The translations under genes were made by a program, and so were the position numbers. 64,000 bases of DNA from Coffea arabica (lineage: Eukaryota > Streptophyta > Magnoliopsida > Gentianales > Rubiaceae): positions 4,526,001 through 4,590,000 of the forward strand of contig NC_092329.1 in assembly GCF_036785885.1 (NCBI RefSeq), written 5' to 3'. The notes under the pieces are model-generated. The model was not told the DNA's origin. It saw only the letters and a program-made list of their open reading frames with translations, and made no database searches. Positions 12,643 through 27,900 of the stretch are shown piece after piece. The stretch's first letter is position 1. Every line of letters starts with the position of its first letter.

Positions 12643-15600
12643 TAGTAATAATTATGCTAACCGATTTAAATTGGATAGATTTCAACTTGTGGACCTTGAA
12701 TCCTGATCCCTCATGCACCCCTCACATAAAAATTAATTGTAGAGAGGAGGAGAAGAAAAAGAAAAAAAAAAGGTTAAAATGAATCGGGTAAGGTCGAAAG
12801 ATTTACATTATTGGCTTTCTGTCATATTTGTGGTCCTCCTGTCCTTGGAGGTCCCAGCCTCTTCTTCATGGGTTTCTGGGTCTTGCTTTTCCCAAGCATG
12901 AGGCCAACATAGAAAACAAAGCAAATGTCTTTACGTAGCCATAAAAAAAGGGCAAAAGCAACCACATGCCAAAAGGTATGCTCTTTTTACTGAGTGATGA
13001 CAACCAAAAGCCACTTTCTTTCGCCAGGAACTTGCTTATAAGAGATTATTTCTAAACTGTCTTTATCTGGATCACCCACTGATATCATAATATATAAAAA
13101 CATTAAAGTGCTAAAATACAGATGCCATCAAGAAAGCCAATTCCTAATTGGTTAACTATAATTATATCTGACTAATGAGATGTAATGATACCTAAACATG
13201 TCTTTGAACATCATTGTGCTTCTACATCGAGGGATAGTCAGTCGTGTCCAATTCCATGATTAGTGCAACATGCAATTGTGAGTGTGTTAGTGCACTAAAG
13301 GAAGGCAAGAGGGAAAATGAGCAGAAAACCAATAGAACACACAGCTAGCTGTAAGATAACCAGTTATGATTGAATAAACCATTTTCCTGATTTCTTATTG
13401 CAGAACACAGAGTCTTTGTCAATGTACATATATATATGGCATGGCATTGTCACGAGGACATCATATTCACTTACTGCACATCAACAGAAATCTTGATGGG
13501 TGTAATTTGATCAACTGGCACTTACCACACAAGTGCACAACAAGTTATAAAGCACGAAACCGGTGAGGGGAAAGAAGAGAGCATGAAGAGTCATGCCACT
13601 ACAAAGAATTGGACCACAACCATAACCTTTCAAGAGAACCCTACAGTTATGATCAACCAAAAGTTCTAGATGGAGAAAAGAAAAAGAAAAATTAAGGCCG
13701 GTGTGCATGCATTTATGCTTCCTACCTTTGTCTATTATCAATTAATTACACGTTCAAAATATCCAACACAATAAGCACCTTCAAGAGGGTTGCTTTGAAG
13801 AAAATTATAAATAACTAGAACATTTGGAGGTCGATCTTCAAAGAAAGAGTAGAGAACAGAATCCAATCTATTAACTGGAGAAAATAGTAAATGAGACGAG
13901 AAGAACACATGGGCAGAGCAAAGCTTCAAACATAACGTACAGACCTGTCACTGTCTGTTAGTATCTTGATATTTTCTTTGCCGCTGTCCAAGAAAGAATG
14001 GTCCATGTATCTTGTTAAATGAACGTCTTCCTACAATTTGCAATCAACTACTAGTTGTGTTAAAAATTGTGGAACCTAGTCTTCATTGTAGGAACACCAG
14101 CACCACACCAGATTGATGTGCGAAGCTTGTAAACAATGAGGCAATGTATAGAAGTGGGGAAAGGAGTAATTGCTGTGAAGATGCAGATAGCAATGAAGTA
14201 GCTAGCATTCTTCATGTATTGGTCTTCTATTTTGCGGAGAAGAAGGTGTAACACTGAGGAACGCCATTTCTTTCTGCTCTTGTTTGATAAACTAGGGAAT
14301 CAATAATCCAGATATGATGTGAAGAATTATATTGAAATAAGCCTAATAAGCATCAGCAAATCCAAACATGGGGCAATGACATAAAAAGCATATGTGACAT
14401 TCATTTTGGTATTCAATCAGAAAAACAAAATTTATGGACAAGTCCAACCACGTAAATGGTAATTGTGGAATGTTTAGCTTTGGGAAGGGACATGAATCAT
14501 CACATAAGAATTTTCCGCACACATTTCTTTGACATGGAATGAAAGAGGTATTGCGTACAGATCTTTGCCTGATTTCAGCACAGGATAGAGATCAAGGTCA
14601 TGGAACTTGGAGCAGGCCGAGATGATTGGTGGTCCATTTAACAAGATTAAAGTCTCATCTTGATTGTACACAGATAACGGGAAAGAAGGGTTGAAGAGCT
14701 TTATTCACAAATCCAAGGCTCCACAAATCGAAAGCCCGCATAATGGGTGATGCCGATCCTTTGCCACCCGTGATGTTTTCAGAGTAAAACTCTGCCCATA
14801 TCTTGACCGATGGGTACAACAACTCAACCAGCCATGTAAGATTTAAGTCTTCGTACTAGCACTGTGTTCTTCTTCTACTTCATGGTTATTAATTGTATTT
14901 CTTTCCTTTTGATCACTAATGTCCAGCGAGCCTCCCTAACAGAAGTTCCCATAAGGAAACAGAGTGAAAGCGCCCTGGAGAATTAAATGATTGTCGGGTT
15001 TAAGTCCAGAAAAATTAAAGCTCCTGTCTCACCCTTCCTTCAGGGGACCAAACAATGCTAAAGATAAGACCCAGGGTGGAACTGGCAAGCAGTATCATTC
15101 AGTATATGAGAATGATAAGTCCGGGAAGGTTGCGTGAGGCTATTACAATCAGAAGCTAGACATCGAGAGAAAGAGAAGAAAGAAGTTTCCTTGTCTAATC
15201 TACTTGGACAAGATCGTGCGTCCTTATTCTAATCAAAACCAGGCCTACCTGGAAAATCAAGCAAAAAGGACCCCGAAACTGAGCAGACACCATGGCACTA
15301 AAAAGATCAAGTGATACCCCGGAACTGAATTAAGAAAACGTGATCAAAATTTCCGAACCTGTCGAACTTGATGCCAGGCATCAAGAGAAAGTTAAAGCTG
15401 AAACTGCAACAAAAACATAATCAGCAGCTTAGTTCGATATCCCTATTCCCTTCTGTGGGAGCGTATACAAATAAAACCATATTCAATTAATTCCCTTCCT
15501 GTCTCCTTCTCCATCAGGACCACGTCCTCAAGCAAGTTGGTGCCTTGTAGCTTTTTGTGTTTGATCAATTCGACAATTATTAGGCCTACATTATACTCAA

Positions 15601-17546
15601 AAGACAAGCAAAATCGGTGTCTTTTTATTGATCCAAATTGGAATATAATAAGTTCCATTTTTCTGTTCTCACCATTTTTTCAGTTGTCTTGACATGAAAT
15701 GTCGAAAATGCAGCATACAACCCCCTCGGGCCACCTAGAAGTACATGCCAAATGGAGATCAGCAGACCCAAGAAACTATGCAGTGGCTAACTGGCTAATT
15801 ACCAAGTACAACCAGCATCTCACAGTAATTGCTAGGTTAAGAGTAAATAGCCTAGGTTCAATGATTTGATCAACGATATGTAGTTGCCAAGAACTTTCGG
15901 CCAGCCAAAACCACCTTTTTTTTTTTTCCTTCCTTCTTGAGAGTGTCGCACTTTCCATTCTAGATATCCCAATTTTTTTGTCTTATCGGCCAAAAGACAA
16001 AAATATGTTTTATCTTTTTTCTCCCGTTAATACGAAATTTGGAAACAAGATTGGAAAAATAATCACCGACATCAAAACCAATAGCACTATAATTAGCATG
16101 GGGATTCTCAAAAGCGATGATAAATTTGGAGCGAAGAGTAGTTATTTTTTGAAAATTAGCAGCTTTGAGTGGAATCCCCTTCTCTAAGCGCAAGAGAAAT
16201 CATGATCTCCATAATTAAGGTTGGATATCAAAAATTGCAAACGTGAGCTACTCTAAACTGCAAATTTTGCCGTTAATCGCTTAGCTAATGCCGGAAAAGA
16301 GAGCCCGTTTGCCAATTAAGACATTTGCACTAGTATCATGTTATATTAAAGAGTTAATAAACAGCCCATCTTGGATAAATCCTAGTACAAAGCCTATGCT
16401 AAGCCACATAAGTACTAAGAAGAATGTTGAGAGCCCATCTTAAATCTATTATTTTGGAATATTATTATTTTCAGTCTTTTTTTTTTATAGGTGCACTCTA
16501 TAATAAAAAGTTGGAGAACAGAATAAAGCGTATTCCTTCCGGAAATTAGGACATAGTGGCAAAGGAGATCAATATTTTAACAAGTGAGTATACAATAAAA
16601 TTGCATGATCAGAGGAATTTGGATAATAAAAGTGGTTCTCTCACGAAGTTGTGCGAAAGATGATGATCACGACGCTTAATTCCTCTTAAGGAAAGGGATC
16701 ATTGATCAAACCCTCGCCTGCAAGAAAGAATCAAATCATGCGGTGGATCTATTTATTGGACAGAATGCAGATTATTCGCCGGCAGACGGCGGGAAATTAA
16801 TTCATTGAATTTTCAGTATTTTTTTGGTCTCTCTAGAGAGACTCCAGGCCTTGAAACAAAAGCTGAGGGGTTGACAAATGGGTGGCAATTGTGTTATTAA
16901 TGCATTGTTAAGTTTTTGTTTTGTGTCTTTCATCGGTCTTCCATTATGATTTCGATTAACTTTTTATACATTAATATTTACACTAACAGTTACGATGCAT
17001 GTCGAATGATTTGAATTTTAAATTTGAATTCATATTATGTACCAATTACCGAAACCCACTAAGTAAACAACAGTGTATGAAAAACTTATCCAAATAAAAT
17101 AACCATTCTGGGAAATAGCAAAGTGAATACAGTACAAATGAATATGATTTGTGGATTCTTATTTCTGGAGCAGTCCAAGTACAGAATTCAAGCACGGTGT
17201 ATTTCTCCACCATTAGTTGTGCGAATCTTTCAAATATCCGGATCACCATGGCGGCATTGGGTTGTTGCACGTATTCTGAATTTGGGTCATCGTTGAATTG
17301 TTTGGCGGATCATTTGTTGCACCTATTCTGGATATGGATATGTGTGAAGTAGTCGATAAATGCAATTTTTGAATCGAAAAGAATCACTCTTTGCAAAGCT
17401 GGAATTAAACATAAGTCGACAAACCTGGATTTGGGTCATTGATCTGTCCGCCAAATCAGAGCCACACGTAAGTCGGCAAAACTGGCAGATACGAAATTTG
17501 GACAATGAAGAGGATTGACATTGATTGATTAAGTCCTGTGGCGGAC
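12643..17546. other. Intergenic, no confident gene
   Basis: No exon chain of a known family could be built. The minus strand at about 14471-14860 has coding-like frames: one ends at 14474 and contains short phrases such as FHDLDLYPVLKSGKDLY. They are unassigned and could be an unknown or decayed gene. Further short frames at 13511-13929, 14060-14254 and 15443-16193 are not recognised. Confidence 0.4.
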
Positions 17547-17554
17547 TATATATA
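17547..17554 (+). promoter_or_regulatory. TATA box of the intact SCPL gene
   Basis: TATATATA lies 60 bases before the chosen ATG of the SCPL gene, a normal distance for a plant TATA box with a short leader. Position and sequence are the only evidence. Confidence 0.5.
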
Positions 17555-17589
17555 CTGAACATCTCAACAGAATGAATCGTCCCCCCTGA

Positions 17590-20377
<2,788 letters not shown>

Positions 20378-20657
20378 ACTAAAAAAAGGGGATGCTTTAG
20401 GATGACCGAAAGAAAATGCGGATAACACATATTCTTGGCATATATGTCAAACTACTCGTCTCGCCTTCTTGTTCATTAGCCAAAAAAATTAGTATGAGAC
20501 CTGACAAATTAAATTTTGTTCGACTGTCTTGTTAGTTGAATGCAAAATCTGTCATCCAAATTACTATTTCGTGTTTAAATGAAAAGAGCACATGTCTCGA
20601 CACCATCTTAAGATGATAATTCTAAGTACAGTATTCATGTGTTTTGCATTTTCAAAT

Positions 20658-21154
20658 GAAAAAATCGTCCAAAACATCCCTTGCATTTTGTTAAATGAAT
20701 TTCTTGGTCATTTACTTTTAAAATATTAATTTTATGTCCCTTATAAATTCAAATTTAAGTTAGTAAATTTTGGTCCCAATTTAACTACTTTTGAATCTTA
20801 AATTACCAAGTGACTCACATGCAATCATTTTTTATATACATCAAGTCAAATTCCATATCTTTAGTGGCAAAAATGAATATAAATTGGGTCATATTCCAAT
20901 TTTTTAGGGAAAGAATGCACATAATTTGGGTCAGATTATACCTTTTTAGAAACAAATAAAATGAATATAGATTGGATCATTTGTATAACTACAAATAGGA
21001 TCTAACTTTTTTTATCGAAATGGTCGAAAACATAAGTTGGGACTAAAAATTATCGACTGGAATTCGTAATAGATATAAAATTAGCATTTTAAAAGTGAAT
21101 GACAAAAAAATTCATTTGACGAAATGTGAATGATGTTTTGAACGATTTTTTTTT
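20658..21154. mobile_element. MULE-type MITE, copy 1 of a two-copy family
   Basis: Terminal inverted repeats of about 85 bases begin GAAAAAATCGTCCAAAACAT and end with GTTTTGAACGATTTTTT. A 9-bp duplication TTTTCAAAT lies at 20649-20657 and 21155-21163, as expected for Mutator-like elements. No coding capacity. A related copy with its own 9-bp duplication is at 55106-55628. Confidence 0.8.
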
Positions 21155-21569
21155 TTTTCAAATATATTGCAATAAGATCTAACCAACTAAAACAACTTTA
21201 GATACAAAAAAACGAGTATTTGTGGTGATTATGGGGCAATTGCATGAATTTTCAAGAAATAAGTTGATTATAATGGTAATAGTTTTACAACAAAGGAGTT
21301 CTTTAAGTGTGAAATTGAGAAATGGGGTGGAATGGGTTAAGTGGTTCGAGAGGAGAATATGTAAGTGAGAGGCATTTGATTCGAGTCCTCCCATTCACAA
21401 TAAAAAAGTGTCTGAAGTTGAAAATGAGAAAATTAAAAAGGAAAGAAAAAGAAAGGAATATGCTCAATAGGAAAAGCTGTGGAAGTGATCATGTGGAATA
21501 AATACACATTTTGTGTGTTTTAATCTCCATTAGTACACATTTTATTGGACAAAATTGAGTTATCACAAC

Positions 21570-22154
21570 CAGGGATGTAATCGAGTCAAGTCAAACTCGA
21601 GTATTGCTATACTCGAACTCGACTCGACTCATATATACCTAGGCTCGAGCTCGACTCGACCTCGACCGAATACAAAAAATCGATACTCGAAACTTGACTC
21701 GAGGAACTCGCTTTAAACTCGAGACTCGACTCGATAAGGCTCGACCTTTAGTCAAGCCTTATCAAGTCGAGGCTAATCAAGCTTTTTGACACACTTTCGT
21801 CTTTTCTTCCCTTTTTTAGACATTTTTTCTTTTTAGGTCTTTTTACAATTATGTTATTACTTTTTTGCCATTATGAAATTTTATTATAAAGAGTAGTTTA
21901 TTGTAAATTCCGTAAAACTTATACCCATAATGGTCATTTTATAATTATAATACATATATATTATTTAAATACCCCCGACTCGACGAGTAGCTCGACAAGT
22001 CTTGAGCCTCAAAATATTAGCTCGAAACTCGACTCGAATGACAATCGAGTAGCTCGAGACTTGGCTCGAACTTGGTCAACCCAAGTTCAAGCCAAGCCGT
22101 TGACCGAGCTACTCGCGAGCTACTCGATTATGACTCGGCTCGCGTACATCCCTA
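21570..22154. mobile_element. hAT-type MITE rich in CTCGA words
   Basis: Starts CAGGGATGTAATCGAGTC and ends CTCGCGTACATCCCTA. A perfect 8-bp duplication ATCACAAC is found at 21562-21569 and 22155-22162, which fits the hAT superfamily. The sub-terminal DNA is dominated by ACTCGA and GCTCGA words around an AT-rich core, as in the elements at 8049-11021 and 52898-53428. 585 bp, no coding capacity. Confidence 0.85.
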
Positions 22155-22199
22155 ATCACAACTTGTAAAAACTTTGTTCATAGTTTTCCACTTGTGTAT

Positions 22200-23420
22200 G
22201 CATGGTTTCTTATCCTGGCCAACGATCCTTGAGGTCACAAAAGAATCGAAAACCTCCGACACGTTAGAGACCTTTGGTATGCATAAAACGATCATAATCC
22301 CTTGTCCTGTTGTCATTACTCCGAATCAAATCAAACTAAAAAATCGTACACTAGACAAGTATAGACTCCATAAGTTACAAGCACAGCAGAATTGCATGCA
22401 CATTCTATAAAATTGTATTTTCTCGACGTGTTTTTTCCTAAATTGAAATTGTTAAAAACACCTAATGAAGATCCAGATGGAGACCGCGAGTACGTACCTG
22501 TAGAAAGCAACAAGCGAGTGCATGCTCAAAAATTTTGGTTTACCTTGGCAAATTAACAAACATGTTGGTGAAATTTTTAATGGATGGACTTTCAGCTTGA
22601 ACAAATTCTGAAGGGGGAAAGGAAAAAAAAAAAACATATACTCCATATAAGAATATCATGACGAATATCAAATTGCAGTCCTTCCATGCACTATAAATCA
22701 GAGCATTTCGAAAATGAACTTCCAAAGTCCCCACAGGATTCATCTTCCAAAATCCTAACTTCTCATGTGGTTTAATGGAGATAATACGCATGTCTTGGTG
22801 ATATAAAGTTTTTCATTTCTCTTTGGTCTTTGACCATGTAAAACCTTTTTTCACTTGATCATGATTTATTCAAATCTCATTTTATTTTATAATAAGGAAA
22901 AATTGCAATTTTGATCCCCAATATTTGGCCTATGTGCCGAATTGATATCTAATATTTTGATCAAAACAAATTTAGCCCCCAAAGTTTGTGATTTTAGGCA
23001 AATTTAGGATAACTAACAGAAATGGAATAATGACTAACGGTCAACATCAAATTATCATTAGTAAATAACTTTGACTTTGTACCAATCTTTTGATTTTGAA
23101 TATTAAGTATTTTAGCCTGAATTAAGAGACGTTTGAGCAAAACTATATTCACTACAATTCTTGCTTTTTTGGACTGTGGAAAATTGTCTTATCGTGAATC
23201 ATAGATGGAAAGACAGAGTGTTGCTTGAAAGGCCAATTATCACTGAGTTGATGGAATCTAGAATTCAAGTTTGGATTTACAATTATGTCAGGCATTACAA
23301 ATGTACAATGGCCAAATCTTTAGATCAAAAATTTGCAATCAATCTGTGAACATTGGAAAGAATGAGTCCTAACAACAAAAGGAAAATCAATTTACTCCTG
23401 CAATTCAACTCTTTCGGGTA
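22200..23420 (+). pseudogene. SCPL gene fragment (promoter, exon 1 tail, exon 6)
   Basis: A scrap of another SCPL copy. Bases 22205-22700 match the upstream region of the next SCPL copy (24044-24860), including the TATA sequence CTATAAATCA at about 22691. At 22720-22770 a short piece resembles the end of exon 1 of the neighbour (CCCCACAGGATTCATCTTCC, then TCTCATGTGGTTT). At 23160-23285 a piece matches exon 6 of the intact gene (phrase ATCACTGAGTTGATGGAATC) and continues into the following intron, with its splice donor lost. Exons 2-5, 7 and 8 are missing. It cannot make an enzyme. Confidence 0.75.
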
Positions 23421-23707
23421 CAGCTTTTTTCCCCTCCTTCCACCCGCTCTTTACCTAACGTTTTCCACCAAGTCGTAAAATATTGTGGGAACACCAATTT
23501 CAAGCTTACAATATGGTTTTTACAACTTATTTTGATTTTTTTGCATATCAAGAAATAGGACATTTCACCTAGCTGAGACCTAAAATTATTACTGAGAATC
23601 CTACCACTACAAAAGATATGAAGACAATTTTGAAAATAAAAACCCTAAATGCATTTTAAAAAGTAATTTGTTTCTGTTTGTCATTTTCATCTTGTCTATT
23701 GTTTTAT

Positions 23708-24034
23708 GAGCAAATTACTCAGCTGCCTACTAAACTTTTGTAATAGAATGGTTTTGTTCATTCAATTTTTAAAAGTATGAAATTATCCACTCAACTCTCA
23801 AACGTATATAATTTAGGTCATTTCGTCTGTTTTCATCATCAGGTCTGCCTCTCGGTGATGTCTCATGATTCATACAAATCCTTAGATGTGGTAGAATTAA
23901 CGGTGAAAATACATAGAATTGCCTAAAGTATACACGTCTCGGAGTTGTGTGAATAACTTCATACTTATAAAGATTGAGTGGCTACAATTATACCATTCAA
24001 AAATTTAGTGGGTAATCAGGTAATTAACTTGCTT
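23708..24034. mobile_element. MULE-type MITE in the SCPL upstream duplication
   Basis: Imperfect terminal inverted repeats of about 85 bases start GAGCAAATTACTCAG and end GGTAATTAACTTGCTT. A 9-bp duplication TTGTTTTAT flanks it at 23699-23707 and 24035-24043. It sits immediately upstream of the stretch shared by the two SCPL upstream regions. No coding capacity. Confidence 0.75.
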
Positions 24035-24851
24035 TTGTTTTATTGTTCTGGCAAAACAATACTTGAAGTCACAAAAGATACAGAATCTCCAAGACGAAAC
24101 AGATCCTTTGGGATGCCTACGAATTTGCAAATTCCTTGTCATGTAGTCAGTATTCCGAATCAACCAAACTGAAACGTGCAAATAGACAAAAGCATCCGTT
24201 GCGAATAAAAAACATTTGCATGCACATTTAAGGAATTGTAATATCTGGCCGTGTTTGCTTAAATTGTATTAGTTGCTTAAAACACCTAATCGAGACTGTG
24301 CGCCGGAGTATTTGAAGATAAGTTACTACACCTTCCACCATATTTCTTTTTTTTTTTTTTCCATGTCCCAATATAAGACTCACCATTTTAAAATTCATAC
24401 AGAATATTAGTTGCTTTTTAATTTTATCATTTCAAAAATCAACCTTTTCAAATTTGGATGCACATTTAATCACCAACTGAATGGTTTTTATAAAAATGCT
24501 ATAGATGTAATTTCATTCAATGCACACATCCAGACATCAACGATTAAATGTCCCCTTAAAATGATGAATTTCCAAAAAAAAAAAAAGTATAATATTGAGA
24601 CGGAAGGAATCCTTTGTTGAATATATATATCAAGGAAAGCAGTAACAAGTTAAGATTATAGTGCATGCATGCTGACGTGCTCTACAGATGTGGTTTAACC
24701 GGGCAAAGCTAACATGTCAGCCAAAAAGATAATTGACGGACTTTTGGTTTGAACAAACTCTGACGGCCTAAAAAGAAACAAACGAGTTTATAAGCATATC
24801 TTGGTGAATAGATGAAGCAAAATGGCATCAAATTGCCGACCTTCAAAGGAC

Positions 24852-24858
24852 TATAAAT
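24852..24858 (+). promoter_or_regulatory. TATA box of the second SCPL copy
   Basis: TATAAAT occurs 75 bases before the ATG at 24933. The same CTATAAATCA context is present in the duplicated upstream fragment at about 22691, so the element predates that duplication. Confidence 0.45.
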
Positions 24859-24932
24859 CAGATCATTTCAAAAGTAGGCTTCAGTGCACTTTCAATTCCT
24901 CGGTTACAGGAGAGTAGTAGCTTAGGGTCATA

Positions 24933-27900
24933 ATGGCCAATATCCTACTAATCTTGTCAATCCTATTCGTGGTGATATCCCGTCAGTGTTACGGGAGTCA
25001 AGGTTTTCAACCATTTTCTAAATTCCTGACAGAGAAATCGTTCAAAAGTGCGTTTCACGCTGATTCTTTTAAGGGAGAATTGCACCAGTTGTCCCTCACA
25101 TATCTCTGATGTGAAAATTTAGTCCCTTAGAACGAAAATGATTAGTTTTAGTCCCTAACAAACAAAAAATGATCACATTTAATCCATTTTCACTTTTCCG
25201 AGTAGATTTTGACCGGAACTTACTGAGCCCACATGACGTGTCCAATTTTTAAAGGGTAAAAATGAAAAATCAACTTGATCTGAAATTTGAGGGACTAATG
25301 GTGCACATCTTTAGTTAAATATTCATCAAAATACACAAAAACTATTCCACCATTACTTGAAAGTCTCTAATTCATCTCAACCCAAAATGAACCATAATTG
25401 CAAGCTCCTCTTAGTTGATTGAAAATCTTTCAAAGGAAATTCGTGATTAAAGACAAGAAAATAACAAGCAAATGTGCTATAAAAGATGAATGCAAAAAGA
25501 AAAATGAAAAATGAAAATGTGCTTCCTCGCCCAAAACATTCTAGCAAGTCTGTCTGGAGTTCCTGGTCAAAATCAAGATGGAAAAAATCCCACAGGCCTA
25601 AAGTTGAGAGCAAACTTTGGTGGATTGCAGTATCTAAAGACTGCACTTTTTTGGGTGAAAATGGGATGGGGTTGAAATGCTTTGTCAAAGTTTCCATCTT
25701 TTTCTTGTTACAGTGACACGCCATTGGACTCTTTCCCTTCTTTCGTGAAGAAACTATGCCGCTTTCAAGCTAGGATTGTTGAACAGGACAATGGTGAGAT
25801 GAGAAAAAGTTTTAGGAGATGAAGGCATGGATTGTATGGGATGTGTCTTTGAGAAACTCTTTCGATCAAAGGCAGTGAGATTTTGTGACAGAAGTGTGAT
25901 GTCTAAAGTCTAAACAAGGCTTTTGATGGGGCTCAAGATTCTGCTCATGGTCGTTGATGATTGGGGCAAAGAAGAAACTAGCTTTTTATGATTTTTAAGG
26001 ACTTCTCTTTGGTGTTTGAGTTTCTTGGGTTTTCGGAGACTTCGGCTCTTAAGAGGCAAATGCAGAGCTTTCCCCAGTGCTCCACGGCTTCAGACATTTC
26101 ATTTAGGCATTTTACAAACACTTGCAATGCTGACCGACAATGGTGCTGTCATGATCTACAACAAGTGCAATTACTGAAGCCAAGAAGAACCCATTCTCCA
26201 TCAAAGTCAGGATGCATCAAAAGCTGGAAGGTGGAGAAATTGTGGAAGTTGCATCCGTCGATCACGCCAAGGTCACCAAGTCTGTCTGCGTTTGTTGCAT
26301 CATTATCTCTGAACCCAACATATTTGGCATTTCAATCAGCAATTTCCTTCAGATGAATTTCAATCAGCTGCTGCGAGTTTGCAATTAGGGTTGTTTTGGT
26401 TTGAGATGAATTGTTAGTAATGGTGGGTTAGTTATATAATTTTTAATGAATGTTTAATTAAAGCTCTGCACTATTAGTCTCCTCACATTTTCTAGTTAGG
26501 TGGTTTGCCATTTTTACCCTTTAAAAATTATGCACATCATGTGGGTCCAGTAAGTTCCGGTCAAAATCTACTCAGAAAAGTAAAAATGGACCAAAAGTGA
26601 TCATTTTTTGTTTGTCAGGTACTAAAACTAATCATTTTCGTTCTAAGGGACTAAATTTTCACATCAGCGATATGTGAGGGACGATTGGTCTCATTCTCCC
26701 TTCTTTTAATGCATTGAGTCTAAGATCTGAATCTGATGCATCTGCCAAGGCTTTTGCTGTGCATGTTAGCCCCCAAGATGGACTCAAAGAGAGAGACAAA
26801 ATTGACAGATTACCCGGGCAACCTGATGGAGTAGACTTCAACCAGTTTTCAGGCTATGTTAAAGTAGACTCTGGAAGAACTTTGTATTATTATTTCGTTG
26901 AATCCCCACAGGATTCATCTTCCAAACCCCTTCTCATGTGGTTTGCCGGAGGTAATGTCCCTTGACATGGTCTGTTACTTCGCTTTTGGTCTTCAACGTT
27001 ACATAACCAATGTTGATCACTTGTTCATTTGTTCAGAATTCGTTTGTTTAAAATTCCATTATCAACTTTAATTATTTACATGTTGTTCTTGAACATGCAG
27101 TGCCTGGTTGTTCTTCCTTTGGTGTTGGAGCATGGACGGAAATTGGGCCATTTAGGGTCAACAAAGATGGCAAAACTCTGTACCGTAACCCATATGCCTG
27201 GAATAGTGGTAAGTGCTAATTCGAACGTAGTCGCATGATATGAACCTTTCATATGTAGGTTAGTTACTGCAGAATAGTGACCAAAAGTTTGCATTTGAAT
27301 ACTCGTCCCAGAGGCCAATCTCATCTTTGTTGAGGCACCAGCTGGTGTTGGATTTTCATACTCAAACACGAGTGCATATTATGAACGTATTGGCGACACC
27401 CTCACTGCATACGATACATATACCTTCTTAGTCAACTGGCTCGAGAGGTTTCCAGAACACAAGAATAGAGACCTTTTTCTTGCAGGAGAAAGGTATGCAG
27501 GCCATTATGCTACGCAACTTGCTCAGCTGATACTCCGTCAAAATAACTACTCAAATCAGATTACTGCGATCAACTTAAAGGGAATTGCAGTAAGGAGTGA
27601 TTTGACAAGTTTGTCAATTTTAGTGTACTATAATAAAACTAGATATCAATCTTACTCTTTTTTTTTTTCAAATGATAACTCATGTTTCAGCTCGGAAATT
27701 CGTACATTGACTATGAATCAAGTTTCTACGGATCATTAGACTATGCGTGGACACATGCCCTCATATCAGATGAGATATATAACGGAGTGAATTCCAATTG
27801 CAATTTATCTTTAGTCATTCAATCTGATAACTGCTCTGAATATCTGAACCTAAGTAACAATGTCACTGAAGGCATCAATCCTTATGATATCTATGCATCC

